Position numbers and translations under genes: made by a program. From positions 1 to 33,041 of the forward strand of contig SVPC01000017.1 of NCBI GenBank assembly GCA_015066095.1: DNA of 33,041 bases. Direction: 5' to 3'. Positions 14,899-22,760 of this stretch are shown in pieces. The stretch is from Oscillospiraceae bacterium (GTDB lineage Bacteria > Bacillota > Clostridia > Oscillospirales > Acutalibacteraceae). The first letter of the stretch is position 1; every line of letters starts with the position of its first letter. The notes beneath the pieces were generated by a model, which saw only the letters and a list, made by a program, of their open reading frames with translations, made no database searches and was not told the origin of the DNA.

Positions 14899-14998
14899 TT
14901 ATATTATATAAGTGAGAGATATTATAAAAATTCAAAACTTGCGCGGAAAACGCATTTTTTAGAGCCGCGCTTGAAATCAACTAATAGGAGTAATTTTA
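14899..14998 (+). promoter_or_regulatory. Untranslated leader of ddh
   Basis: A leader of about 95 bases lies between the predicted transcription start and ATG. It contains a GC-rich stem, GCGCGG (from about 14941) with CCGCGC (about 14974-14979), around an A/T-rich loop. It does not look like a terminator, and the length and sequence do not match a lysine riboswitch. The ribosome site AGGAG is at 14986-14990. Confidence 0.4.
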
Positions 14999-15979
14999 AT
15001 GAAAATAGCAATCTTAGGCTACGGCAACTTAGGCCGCGGAGTAGAAGCCGCAATTAAGCAAAACCCTGATACAGAACTTTTTGCGGTTTTTACCCGCAGA
15101 AATCCCGATACTGTAAAAATTCACACTGAAAACGCAAAGGTTTTGCATATCGACAATATTTTAGATTATAAGACCCAAATTGATGTTCTTATAATCTGCG
15201 GTGGCAGTGCTACCGACCTACCTGTCCAAACCCCCGAATATGTAAAATACTTTAATGTTATAGACAGTTTTGATACCCACGCAAAAATACCCGAACATTT
15301 TGAGAATGTTGATAAAAACGCTCAGCAAAGCGGTAAAATCGGCATTATATCAGTGGGTTGGGACCCAGGTATGTTTTCTCTCTCCCGTCTTTATGCTAAT
15401 GCAATTTTACCTGACGGTCAAGATTATACATTTTGGGGAAAAGGTGTCAGCCAAGGCCATTCAGATGCTATTCGTCGTATAGAGGGTGTTATTGATGCAC
15501 GTCAGTACACAATACCCGTACCATCAGCAATTGAATCTGTAAAAAACGGTGAATCACCCTCACTTACCACCCGCCAAAAGCACACACGTGAATGCTTTGT
15601 GGTTGCAAGTGACGGTGCCGACAAAGCACGAATTGAAAAAGAAATTGTTACTATGCCAAACTACTTTGCCGATTACGACACCACCGTGCATTTCATAACA
15701 ATGGAAGAAATGAAGCGCGACCACCAAGGTCTTCCCCACGGCGGTACTGTTATTCGAAGTGGTAAAACAGGGTTTGATAACCAAAACAGCGCTATAATTG
15801 AATATAATCTCAAACTTGACTCCAACCCCGAATTTACCTCAAGTGTACTTGTAGCCTACGCCCGTGCGGCATATAGACTTTGCCTAAAAGGTGAAAAGGG
15901 CTGCAAGACTGTATTTGATATCCCCCCCGCCCTTTTATCGGCAGACACACCCGAAAATTTAAGAAAGAAATTGTTATAA
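14999..15979 (+). CDS. ddh: meso-Diaminopimelate D-dehydrogenase
   Basis: 326 residues, the normal length. This NADPH-dependent enzyme interconverts L-tetrahydrodipicolinate and meso-diaminopimelate in one step, supplying peptidoglycan and lysine synthesis and by-passing the acylated or LL-DAP routes. The Rossmann loop GYGNLGRG is at 7-14. Family segments include ICGGSATDLPVQTP, SVGWDPGMFSLSR, FWGKGVSQGHSDAIRRIEGV and KHTRECFVV. It is a single-gene unit behind a strong promoter with a spacer palindrome (14869-14897) and is closed by a terminator, so expression is probably tuned by a repressor. Confidence 0.95.
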   Translation: MKIAILGYGNLGRGVEAAIKQNPDTELFAVFTRRNPDTVKIHTENAKVLHIDNILDYKTQIDVLIICGGSATDLPVQTPEYVKYFNVIDSFDTHAKIPEHFENVDKNAQQSGKIGIISVGWDPGMFSLSRLYANAILPDGQDYTFWGKGVSQGHSDAIRRIEGVIDARQYTIPVPSAIESVKNGESPSLTTRQKHTRECFVVASDGADKARIEKEIVTMPNYFADYDTTVHFITMEEMKRDHQGLPHGGTVIRSGKTGFDNQNSAIIEYNLKLDSNPEFTSSVLVAYARAAYRLCLKGEKGCKTVFDIPPALLSADTPENLRKKLL

Positions 15980-15985
15980 AAATTC

Positions 15986-16026
15986 AAAAACACCGTAGTT
16001 TCATAATAGAAACTACGGTGTTTTTA
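15986..16026 (+). terminator. Bidirectional terminator between ddh and the dCMP deaminase gene
   Basis: A long perfect stem (AAAAACACCGTAGTTTC with its complement) around ATAATA has T-runs on both strands and lies between two convergent genes. Confidence 0.92.
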
Positions 16027-16506
16027 TTAAAACTTCAAAGTCTGTTCTTTATTCGTAGGTACGTATTGTCTGTACTTAACACCTGCTGTGTCGAACATAC
16101 GCTTTGCCGCTCTTGTACTGTCGGTACTAGCGTACTTATCGTCTTTATAAACAATTTCCTTAATGCCCGACTGGATAATAGCCTTTGCACACTCGTTGCA
16201 AGGAAATAAGGTTACATAAACCGTACAACCGCGAACATTACCGCCAGCGCAATTGAGAATAGCATTAAACTCGGCATGGCAAACATAAAGATATTTCGAA
16301 TCGAAAGGATTACCCTCGCGCTCCCAAGGATATTCGTCATCACTGCAACAGCGCGGCATACCATTATAGCCCATAGACAAAATACGCTTGTCGTCATTTA
16401 CGATACAAGCCCCAACCTGTGTTGATGGGTCTTTACTGCGCATAGCCGAAAGCATAGCAATACCCATAAAATATTCATCCCAAGTAAGATAATCTTCTCT
16501 TTTCAT
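16027..16506 (-). CDS. Deoxycytidylate deaminase (ComEB-like)
   Basis: 159 residues of the zinc-dependent cytidine/deoxycytidylate deaminase family, which turns dCMP into dUMP for thymidylate synthesis. The zinc and proton-shuttle residues are H77-A-E79 (in VCHAEFNAI) and the PCNEC motif (102-106). The N-terminal part, DPSTQVGACIVNDD, is typical of dCMP deaminases. An extra CC pair at 53-54 (PRCCSDD) matches the second zinc-like region seen in many members. The ribosome site GAGGTGA precedes the ATG. It is a single-gene unit sharing its terminator with ddh. Confidence 0.92.
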   Translation of the reverse strand: MKREDYLTWDEYFMGIAMLSAMRSKDPSTQVGACIVNDDKRILSMGYNGMPRCCSDDEYPWEREGNPFDSKYLYVCHAEFNAILNCAGGNVRGCTVYVTLFPCNECAKAIIQSGIKEIVYKDDKYASTDSTRAAKRMFDTAGVKYRQYVPTNKEQTLKF

Positions 16507-16527
16507 TTATGTCACCTCTAATATAAT

Positions 16528-16556
16528 ATTATACTTTTTTGTCACATTTTGCAATC
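16528..16556 (-). promoter_or_regulatory. Probable promoter of the dCMP deaminase gene
   Basis: A perfect TATAAT (16533-16528, minus strand) lies 21 bases before the ATG. The -35 side is weak (GATTGC at 17 bases or TTGCAA at 15). Confidence 0.5.
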
Positions 16557-16567
16557 TTTATTTTAAT

Positions 16568-17224
16568 TTAATCAATTGCCATAATGATTGAAACCAATTC
16601 TTCGGGCGTTTGTGCCAGATAATCTGCGCCATTTTGAAGCAATTCTTCCTTTGTTCTGAAGCCCCAAAGCACACCAACCGCCACGCAATCTGCGTTTTTA
16701 GCGGTTGCCATATCCATACCCGAATCGCCCACAAAGGCACATTCGCACGGCTTTACGCCTAAACTTTTTATAATTTTGAGTGTAAGGGTTGGGTCAGGCT
16801 TTAAAGGATACTCTTCACGTTTGCCAAAAACCGCCGAGAAATTACAAGTAAGCAATTTCTCTACCACTTTTACCGCCATCTCGTCAACCTTGTTAGAAAG
16901 CACTGCCATTTTAAGACCCGTTTTTTCAAACTGCTCTAAACATTGCGGTATACCGTCATAAGGTGTTGTTTTGTCAAGATAATGCAATCTATAATGCTTT
17001 ATAAATGCTTTGTAAACATTTTTATGTAGTTCTTTAGTTAACTTTTGCGGATCGATTGCCCGTTCTATAAGTTTAGGTACACCGTCACCCACGAGGTAAT
17101 TAAACTCATTATATTTTCTTTCAGGCAAACCGTACTGCTTCAAAGCAAAATTGGTGCTATCACACAAATCGCCCAAAGAATTAACCAATGTACCATCTAA
17201 ATCAAAAATAACGGCCTTTATCAT
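16568..17224 (-). CDS. HAD-family phosphatase (phosphoglycolate phosphatase-like)
   Basis: 218 residues from the ATG at 17224, which has GGGAGG a few bases upstream; an in-frame extension of 13 codons to 17263 runs back into the rpmB terminator and is unlikely. HAD motifs are FDLDGTLVNS (nucleophile D8 and D10), VLSNK (motif II), the lysine of KPDPTL (motif III) and GDSGMDMATAKNA (motif IV). A helical cap lies between motifs I and II. This matches Gph-like phosphatases, which remove phosphate from small molecules such as 2-phosphoglycolate; the true substrate is unknown. Confidence 0.88.
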   Translation of the reverse strand: MIKAVIFDLDGTLVNSLGDLCDSTNFALKQYGLPERKYNEFNYLVGDGVPKLIERAIDPQKLTKELHKNVYKAFIKHYRLHYLDKTTPYDGIPQCLEQFEKTGLKMAVLSNKVDEMAVKVVEKLLTCNFSAVFGKREEYPLKPDPTLTLKIIKSLGVKPCECAFVGDSGMDMATAKNADCVAVGVLWGFRTKEELLQNGADYLAQTPEELVSIIMAID

Positions 17225-17242
17225 AATGCCTCCCAAGATATA

Positions 17243-17270
17243 CAAAAAGACCCTGAGCATCACTCAGGGT
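17243..17270 (-). terminator. Terminator of rpmB
   Basis: Stem ACCCTGAG with CTCAGGGT (17250-17257 and 17263-17270), followed on the minus strand by CTTTTTG. Confidence 0.88.
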
Positions 17271-17286
17271 TTGTTTGTAAGAAATA

Positions 17287-17475
17287 TTAGATAGCTCTGG
17301 TAACTTTACCGGAACGCAAACAACGGGTGCAAACATTGATACGACGGGGGGTGCCGTTAACGATTGCTTTTACCTTCTTTACGTTGGGTTTCCATGTTCT
17401 GTTAGAACGTCTGTGTGAGTGAGAAACCTTTATACCGAAAGCAATTTCTTTACTGCAGATATCACATTTAGCCAT
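17287..17475 (-). CDS. rpmB: 50S ribosomal protein L28
   Basis: 62 residues (MAKCDICSKEIAFGIKVSHS...). The N-terminal CDIC and the later CTRC pair form the zinc-binding version of L28. The segment SHSHRRSNRTWKPN is the conserved rRNA-binding part. The ATG at 17475 follows AAGGAGG by 8 bases; a GTG three codons earlier overlaps that ribosome site and is not a credible start. It is a single-gene unit with its own promoter and terminator, as is common in Firmicutes. Confidence 0.96.
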   Translation of the reverse strand: MAKCDICSKEIAFGIKVSHSHRRSNRTWKPNVKKVKAIVNGTPRRINVCTRCLRSGKVTRAI

Positions 17476-17497
17476 GGTCTGCACCTCCTTCTTTTTT

Positions 17498-17516
17498 GTC
17501 AGTCAATCTAACTGAC
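17498..17516 (-). promoter_or_regulatory. Leader hairpin of rpmB
   Basis: GTCAGT and ACTGAC pair across 7 bases in the rpmB leader, 8 bases before the ribosome site. It is not followed by a T-run on the coding strand, so it is not a terminator; a role in expression control is only a guess. Confidence 0.35.
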
Positions 17517-17531
17517 CGCATAGCAAAATAT

Positions 17532-17560
17532 ATAATATCACATCTGATACCAAAAATCAA
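17532..17560 (-). promoter_or_regulatory. Sigma-A promoter of rpmB
   Basis: Minus strand TTGATT (17560-17555), 17 bases, TATTAT (17537-17532). Confidence 0.72.
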
Positions 17561-17578
17561 GTGTTTTTTTATATTTTT

Positions 17579-18562
17579 TTAATGCTCACTTCTTGATGGC
17601 CTATTCATAAGATTTACAACAGATTTTTCAACATTTCCGCCCATATACAAAACATTATAACATTCGCTTATTATAGGCAACTCTACTTTATACTTACGAC
17701 TTAATTCATAAGCCATTTTTGCGGCATAATAACCCTCTACTGTGCCTACCTCTTGCAAAGCATCCGAAACTGCCATGCCGCTTCCTACCTTATAACCAAA
17801 GCGGTTGTTACGGCTATGACGCGAGGTACAGGTAACAACCAAATCGCCAATACCCGTAAGCCCTGCAAAGGTATATTCCTTAGCGCCCATACAAACACCA
17901 AGTCTTGTCATTTCAGCCAAGCCGCGTGTTATAAGCGCCGCCTTGGTGTTGTCGCCAAGTCCCAAGCCGTCACAAAAACCTGCCGCAATAGCAATAACAT
18001 TCTTTAAAGCACCGCCAAGTTCTACACCGATAAGGTCGGTCGAGGTGTAAACCCTTAAATTTTCACTTGACATAATATCTTGCACAACTTGCGATGCCGC
18101 AAGTGAATGTGAAGTAGCAACAATTGATGTAGGTATATTACGAGCAACCTCTTCTGCATGAGACGGACCCGACAAAACTACCACCGTAGCGTCAGGCAGT
18201 TCTTCGCTTATTACATCAGATAAAAACTTCAGACTGCTGTTTTCAAAACCTTTTGAAACGTTTACGATTATACCATCTGTCTTGTACTGCGCCAATTTAT
18301 GAGCTACTTCACGCACAGCAATAGACGGTGTGGCGATAATAGTTATATTGTCACCCTTTACCACAGATAAATCAGTTGTAATTTCTATTCCTTGCGGTAA
18401 ATATATGCCATTTAAAAGTTTTTCGTTTGTACGCTCGGTTTTTAGTATATTAACTTCATCTTCAAAAGGCGACCACAATGTCACCTCATTAAGATTTTGG
18501 AATGCTGAAATTGCCAAAGCCATTCCCCATCCGCCCGAGCCTAAAACTGTAATTTTAGCCAT
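17579..18562 (-). CDS. gpsA: Glycerol-3-phosphate dehydrogenase [NAD(P)+]
   Basis: 327 residues, normal length. It reduces dihydroxyacetone phosphate to sn-glycerol 3-phosphate, the backbone for phospholipids. The nucleotide site GSGGWGMALA (8-17) has the family's W-G pair. The catalytic lysine lies in GGALKNVIAIAAG, and GLTGIGDLVVTCTS and SRHSRNNRFG are family hallmarks. Its ATG follows the plsY stop directly (TAAATG), with GGAGG inside plsY. PlsY uses the product of this enzyme, so the two neighbours form consecutive steps. It is the last gene of the operon starting at 21864. Confidence 0.96.
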   Translation of the reverse strand: MAKITVLGSGGWGMALAISAFQNLNEVTLWSPFEDEVNILKTERTNEKLLNGIYLPQGIEITTDLSVVKGDNITIIATPSIAVREVAHKLAQYKTDGIIVNVSKGFENSSLKFLSDVISEELPDATVVVLSGPSHAEEVARNIPTSIVATSHSLAASQVVQDIMSSENLRVYTSTDLIGVELGGALKNVIAIAAGFCDGLGLGDNTKAALITRGLAEMTRLGVCMGAKEYTFAGLTGIGDLVVTCTSRHSRNNRFGYKVGSGMAVSDALQEVGTVEGYYAAKMAYELSRKYKVELPIISECYNVLYMGGNVEKSVVNLMNRPSRSEH

Positions 18563-19219
18563 TTACTTTCCTCCGAGTTTTACCTTAGACTCTGTACCTG
18601 CCATTAAACGCTCGATATTAGATTTATGCTTTACAATTACCAAAGTGCCCATAGCCAAACTTAAAATAATCTGCGGCCATATTACAGGCACTGCGGCATC
18701 CGACAATGTTATTATTATAGCACTCAATACAACAGCAACGGCACCGAAAACAGAGCCCAAAGAAACATATTTAGAAATTAGCAATGTTATGCCCCAAGTA
18801 GAAATACCGATTACCATAGCCCACGGGCAACAAACAATAAATATACCTACGCTTATAGCAACACCTTTACCTCCTTTAAAATCAAAGAAAAATGGAAAAA
18901 CATGTCCGAGCATACAAGCAAGACCGCAAAGATATGCGCCTACTGCCGGATACGATAGGTCGGTATGCAACTGACTGTTTATATATTCAAATACATACTG
19001 ACCCATATAACAGGCAAGAAACCCTTTTAACACATCACAAACAAAGGTCAAAGCGCCAGGCAAAAAACCTGCATTACGCATAACATTTGTAGTACCTGCG
19101 TTACCGCTACCCATATCTCTGACATCTTTTTTCAGAAAAGCCTTTGCAAAAATAACGGCAAAGTTTATACTACCAATCAAATAGGCGGCAAAAGCCGTAA
19201 CAATTACAGTCATAATCAT
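18563..19219 (-). CDS. plsY: Acyl-phosphate:glycerol-3-phosphate acyltransferase
   Basis: 218 residues, an integral membrane enzyme with about five to seven spans. It moves the acyl group from acyl-phosphate to glycerol 3-phosphate, the first committed step of phospholipid synthesis in most Gram-positives. The three conserved loops are visible: DMGSGNAGTTNVMRNAG (about 36-52), the lysine/glycine pair after FVCDVLKGFLAC, and DFKGGKGVAISVG. It sits between der and gpsA with a one-base overlap on the der side (TAATG). The ATG at 19219 or the one two codons later could be the start. Confidence 0.96.
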   Translation of the reverse strand: MIMTVIVTAFAAYLIGSINFAVIFAKAFLKKDVRDMGSGNAGTTNVMRNAGFLPGALTFVCDVLKGFLACYMGQYVFEYINSQLHTDLSYPAVGAYLCGLACMLGHVFPFFFDFKGGKGVAISVGIFIVCCPWAMVIGISTWGITLLISKYVSLGSVFGAVAVVLSAIIITLSDAAVPVIWPQIILSLAMGTLVIVKHKSNIERLMAGTESKVKLGGK

Positions 19220-20541
19220 TATTTATCGCCTCTTTCACGAATTACAAACCTTACAGGTGTTCCCTCTAAGCCAAAGGTTGAGCGTATTTGATTTTCCAAA
19301 TAACGCTGATAAGAAAAATGGAACAATTCAGCATTATTACAAAAGCACACAAATGTGGGCGGTTTTGTAGAAGCCTGTGTCATATAATAAATCTTAAGTC
19401 GTTTACCTTTATCAGACGGCGGTTGTACACGCGCAGTAGCCTCCGCCAAAATATCGTTAAGTTTACCCGTGGATATGCGCATGGTATTTTGTTCGTTTAC
19501 ATATTTTATAAGACTGAAAAGCCTGTCAACACGCTGGCCTGTTTTCGCAGAAATGAAAATAATAGGCGCATAAGGCATAAACGAAAAATCATTCATAAGG
19601 CTTTTGCGGTAACTGTCCATTGTTTTGCCGTCTTTCTCAACTGCGTCCCACTTGTTAACCGCTATAATACAAGCCTTGCCTTCTTCAAGTGCCAAACCTG
19701 CCACCTTAGAGTCCTGCTCGGTAAAGCCATCTTTACCATCTATCATAATAACGCACACATCGGCGCGTTCAATAGCCATTTTAGCGCGAAGTACGCTATA
19801 TTTTTCAATCTTATCGTCAACTTTACTTTTACGGCGAAGACCTGCTGTATCTATAAAGTTATAGGTAACACCGTCACGCTCAATCTTAGTATCAATAGCA
19901 TCACGCGTGGTACCTGCAATATTAGAAACTATAACCCTTTCTTCACCTGCGATTTGGTTTACAAGTGAAGACTTACCTGCATTAGGTTTGCCGATTATAG
20001 CAACGTTTATAATATCTTCGTCCTCTGCTTCAAACTCACTTTCGGGGATATTCTCTATAACTGCATCCAATAAGTCCCCCGTACCGTGACCATGTACCGA
20101 AGAAACCGCTATAGGCTCACCCAGTCCTAAATTATAAAATTCATAAAACTCTAGCGGAGTATCACCAATATTATCACATTTATTAACACACAAAACAATG
20201 GGCTTACCACTTTTTTGAAGCATTGAAGCCACATCCATATCAGCAGCAGTTACACCGCTTTTTAAATCGGTCACCAAAATTATAACCGAAGCGGTATCAA
20301 TCGCCAACTGTGCTTGTGAGCGCATACTTTTAAGAATAATATCGTCGGTTTTAGGCTCAATACCGCCCGTATCAACAAACATCATCTTTTTACCCAGCCA
20401 CTCGCCGTCACCGTAAATGCGGTCACGCGTAACGCCCGGTGTATCATCCACAATAGAAAGTCGTTTGCCTATTATTTTATTAAAAAGAGTAGATTTACCT
20501 ACATTTGGTCTGCCCACTACGGCAACAATAGGTTTTGCCAT
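19219..20541 (-). CDS. der: Ribosome biogenesis GTPase Der (EngA)
   Basis: 440 residues with two GTPase domains in tandem and a KH-like C-terminal domain, needed for 50S subunit maturation. Domain 1 has GRPNVGKST (10-18), DTPGVTRD and NKCD. Domain 2 has GKPNAGKSS (about 184-192), DTAGLRRKSKV and NKWD. The last 80 residues (TGKLNDILAEATARVQPPSD onward) form the KH-like part. The ATG is preceded by AAAAGGAG. It is the second gene of a DUF512-der-plsY-gpsA operon, an arrangement widespread in Clostridia. Confidence 0.97.
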   Translation of the reverse strand: MAKPIVAVVGRPNVGKSTLFNKIIGKRLSIVDDTPGVTRDRIYGDGEWLGKKMMFVDTGGIEPKTDDIILKSMRSQAQLAIDTASVIILVTDLKSGVTAADMDVASMLQKSGKPIVLCVNKCDNIGDTPLEFYEFYNLGLGEPIAVSSVHGHGTGDLLDAVIENIPESEFEAEDEDIINVAIIGKPNAGKSSLVNQIAGEERVIVSNIAGTTRDAIDTKIERDGVTYNFIDTAGLRRKSKVDDKIEKYSVLRAKMAIERADVCVIMIDGKDGFTEQDSKVAGLALEEGKACIIAVNKWDAVEKDGKTMDSYRKSLMNDFSFMPYAPIIFISAKTGQRVDRLFSLIKYVNEQNTMRISTGKLNDILAEATARVQPPSDKGKRLKIYYMTQASTKPPTFVCFCNNAELFHFSYQRYLENQIRSTFGLEGTPVRFVIRERGDK

Positions 20542-20553
20542 AATTTTCTCCTT

Positions 20554-21864
20554 TTAAATTTCTTCACCCGAAATTTTACTTACAAGGTCGTACCCGTCAA
20601 CCTCAACTATCGTAACAGGTACTCCTAATTCTTTTGCTAATTCTTCTACGGTTATGCTGTCTAAAAACATATCTCGTTCACTTCTGAGCATTACAGTGGG
20701 AATAAGCAACTCATCCCCTAACTCCTTACCGCTTAATTGCTTTATAATATCGGTAGCGGTCACAAGTCCTGCAACTGTTATAGAAGACCCAAAATAATCA
20801 TTCTCAATTGCATATACCCGACACTCTAAATTATCCCATTTTTTAAGCGCTTTGTCAACTATTTCCCTAATAAGCGGATAAGCCGACACACCTGTCACAA
20901 GAGAGACTTTCCTTTTATTTTCAATTTCATAGTCACAAAGCGAAAATGCCTCGTCCGCTTCGCTTTTAAGCAAAGACCACAATCCCACACCGTTTTCAAG
21001 TTGTAAAAACTCGCCATAATACTCGGCAGAGGGCATCTGACGTTTTGCCAACAAATAAAACTCATCCGAGGCATAACACCGTCTATTACCGTATTTTTCC
21101 AAAGTTTCATTACCAAAACCATCTATAATATCAATGGTTTTTTGAGCGCGTTCTTCATCAAAAGATTGAATCTTCGGTAAATCTTCTCGGTGTTTTGTGA
21201 GTCCCACAGGAACAGCGGCAATACACTCTACATTCTCGAGTGCGGTTAAATCACTTAACGAGCGTTCAAGTTCTTTACCGTCATTCATATCAGGTACCAA
21301 AACTAACTGACAGTTAATTTTTATACCTGCATCATTAAAACGTTTTATAAGTTCGAGCACTTTACCTGCGTTTTTATTACGCATCATTTTAACCCTTAGT
21401 TCAGGGTTGGTGGTGTGCACCGATATATTTATAGGACTTATGTGCATTTTAATTATGCGCTCAACCTCGTGCTCGGTAATATTGGTGAGAGTAATATAAT
21501 TACCGAAAAGGAACGAAAGGCGTGAATCATCATCCTTAAAATAAAGGCTGTCGCGCATACCTTTTGGCAACTGGTCAATAAAGCAAAATACACATTTATT
21601 AAGACAGGAATGTTGTTTATCCATAAGATAGGTCTGGAAGCCGAGTCCTAATTCGTCTTCTTCGCGCTTTTTAACCTTTTTATGCTTTATTTTGCCCTTT
21701 TCGTTTATAAATTCCACCAAAATTTTTTCGCCGTTCTGGTAAAAGCGGTAATCGAGCACATCCATAATTTCATTACCGTTGAGTTTAAGCAATGTAAAGC
21801 CGCTTTTAAGCCCTACCTTATATGCAGGACTGCCCTTTTCTACAGAATCTATTATTACAGACAT
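20554..21864 (-). CDS. DUF512 family protein with PDZ and radical-SAM-like cysteine motif
   Basis: 436 residues. An N-terminal PDZ-like domain (1-65; VEKGSPAYKVGLKSGF) leads into a C-x3-C-x2-C cluster (C87, C91, C94 in CLNKCVFCFIDQLP), which matches the iron-sulfur ligand pattern of radical SAM enzymes. A barrel-like middle (GNYITLTNITEHEVERI; ISPINISVHTTNPELR) and a C-terminal DUF512 domain with TGVSAYPLI follow. The family is nearly always next to der in Clostridia. The reaction is not established. The ribosome site AAAGGAGGG is excellent. The only visible promoter is that of yceD-rpmF upstream, through the rpmF terminator. Confidence 0.85.
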   Translation of the reverse strand: MSVIIDSVEKGSPAYKVGLKSGFTLLKLNGNEIMDVLDYRFYQNGEKILVEFINEKGKIKHKKVKKREEDELGLGFQTYLMDKQHSCLNKCVFCFIDQLPKGMRDSLYFKDDDSRLSFLFGNYITLTNITEHEVERIIKMHISPINISVHTTNPELRVKMMRNKNAGKVLELIKRFNDAGIKINCQLVLVPDMNDGKELERSLSDLTALENVECIAAVPVGLTKHREDLPKIQSFDEERAQKTIDIIDGFGNETLEKYGNRRCYASDEFYLLAKRQMPSAEYYGEFLQLENGVGLWSLLKSEADEAFSLCDYEIENKRKVSLVTGVSAYPLIREIVDKALKKWDNLECRVYAIENDYFGSSITVAGLVTATDIIKQLSGKELGDELLIPTVMLRSERDMFLDSITVEELAKELGVPVTIVEVDGYDLVSKISGEEI

Positions 21865-21883
21865 ACTCTACCCTCCTTTATAA

Positions 21884-21922
21884 TTAGAAAAAAATCAGAG
21901 AAGGAATACTCCCTCTCTGATT
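21884..21922 (-). terminator. Terminator of rpmF
   Basis: Stem AATCAGAG with CTCTGATT (21893-21900, 21915-21922) plus a partly paired inner part, followed on the minus strand by a run of T residues. Confidence 0.85.
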
Positions 21923-21938
21923 GCGTTTATCTTGCGAA

Positions 21939-22118
21939 TTATTCGGAAATTGCTACAACTTCACGGTCGTTATACTTACCGCAAGCAGCGCAAAGTCTGT
22001 GAGGGCGCTTATAAGCACCGCAAGCGCACTTTACTAATGTGGGAGCGCTTATCTTCCAAACGTTATTTCTTCTTTTATCTCTTCTTGCTTTTGAATGTTT
22101 TCTCTTTGGTACTGCCAT
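21939..22118 (-). CDS. rpmF: 50S ribosomal protein L32
   Basis: 59 residues, starting MAVPKRKHSKARRDKRR, which is the conserved L32 head. The zinc ribbon reads CAC...CAAC, with cysteines at 31, 33, 43 and 46. The first pair is CxC rather than the usual CxxC, one residue shorter, while the rest of the ribbon (PHRLCAACG) is normal. The stop is TAA at 21941-21939 and GGAGG precedes the ATG. It follows yceD, the usual partner, by 30 bases and is transcribed from the yceD promoter. Confidence 0.95.
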   Translation of the reverse strand: MAVPKRKHSKARRDKRRNNVWKISAPTLVKCACGAYKRPHRLCAACGKYNDREVVAISE

Positions 22119-22148
22119 TATGGCACCTCCTTAAATCAATTATCAAAA

Positions 22149-22646
22149 TTAAGTTTCTAGTAATTGTGCAAGTACAGAAAGTCTCGGGTCGATTTCCTTT
22201 GTGGGGCAATCGCACTTTCCGTCGTTAAGGTCTTTACCGCACTTAGAACAAACGCCTTTGCAGTCCTCACGACACAGATGCTTCATCGGAAGATTTACCA
22301 CCGTTTCGGTGTAAATAAAATCATCCACATCCAGTTTCATATCGGGAACTAAGAGGATAGTGTCGCTGTCCTCCCCCTCGATAGAGGTGGCCAAGATTTT
22401 ATCAACCTCTATTTTTACAACCGCCGCAGTTGGTTTGCCACAACGGTCGCAAGGAGCAGAAAACTCGAACACAATTTGTGCGAGAAACCTTATAAGACTT
22501 GCTTTGTTGGAAATTGTACCTTTGATGCTAACGGGCTTTTTGAGCGGAAAGAGTCCCGAATGTTCAAAGTCTGACATGTCCAACGAATAGTCCAATGGGA
22601 GAGAAGAATTTTCATTAACAAATATACTTTTTAAATCAATAATCAT
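22149..22646 (-). CDS. YceD family (DUF177) protein
   Basis: 165 residues of the DUF177/YceD family, found next to rpmF in most bacteria and linked to 23S rRNA or ribosome production. Recognisable parts are the central FEFSAPCDRCGKP (CxxC) and the C-terminal LCREDCKGVCSKCGKDLN cysteine block, followed by CDC and the closing PRLSVLAQL. The Cys-rich part may hold zinc. AGGAG lies before the ATG and a near-perfect promoter (22674-22702) drives it together with rpmF. Confidence 0.9.
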   Translation of the reverse strand: MIIDLKSIFVNENSSLPLDYSLDMSDFEHSGLFPLKKPVSIKGTISNKASLIRFLAQIVFEFSAPCDRCGKPTAAVVKIEVDKILATSIEGEDSDTILLVPDMKLDVDDFIYTETVVNLPMKHLCREDCKGVCSKCGKDLNDGKCDCPTKEIDPRLSVLAQLLET

Positions 22647-22673
22647 ACTTCCACTCCTAATGTCACAATGACT

Positions 22674-22702
22674 ATTATATATATTATAATCTCATTTGTC
22701 AA
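22674..22702 (-). promoter_or_regulatory. Sigma-A promoter of yceD-rpmF
   Basis: Minus strand TTGACA (22702-22697), 17 bases, TATAAT (22679-22674); both boxes are perfect consensus. Confidence 0.88.
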
Positions 22703-22723
22703 GCACTTTCTTTACAAATTACA

Positions 22724-22752
22724 AAAAAATACGGGCGGCTTTTGCCACCCGT
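22724..22752 (-). terminator. Terminator after the small P-loop gene
   Basis: Stem ACGGGTGGC with GCCGCCCGT around AAAA (one G-T pair), followed by ATTTTTTTG on the minus strand. Confidence 0.9.
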
Positions 22753-22760
22753 TAAAATGA

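Noticed and set aside
14899-14998. Lysine riboswitch before ddh
   Set aside because: The leader is about 95 bases, too short for that class, and lacks its conserved parts.
14815-15057. 80-residue plus-strand frame across the ddh promoter
   Set aside because: It covers the ddh promoter and leader and overlaps the ddh start in another frame; there is no ribosome site.
18330-18974. 214-residue plus-strand frame
   Set aside because: It is antisense to gpsA and plsY and has no features of its own.
19288-19968. 226-residue plus-strand frame
   Set aside because: It is antisense to der, a certain gene, and has no recognisable domain.
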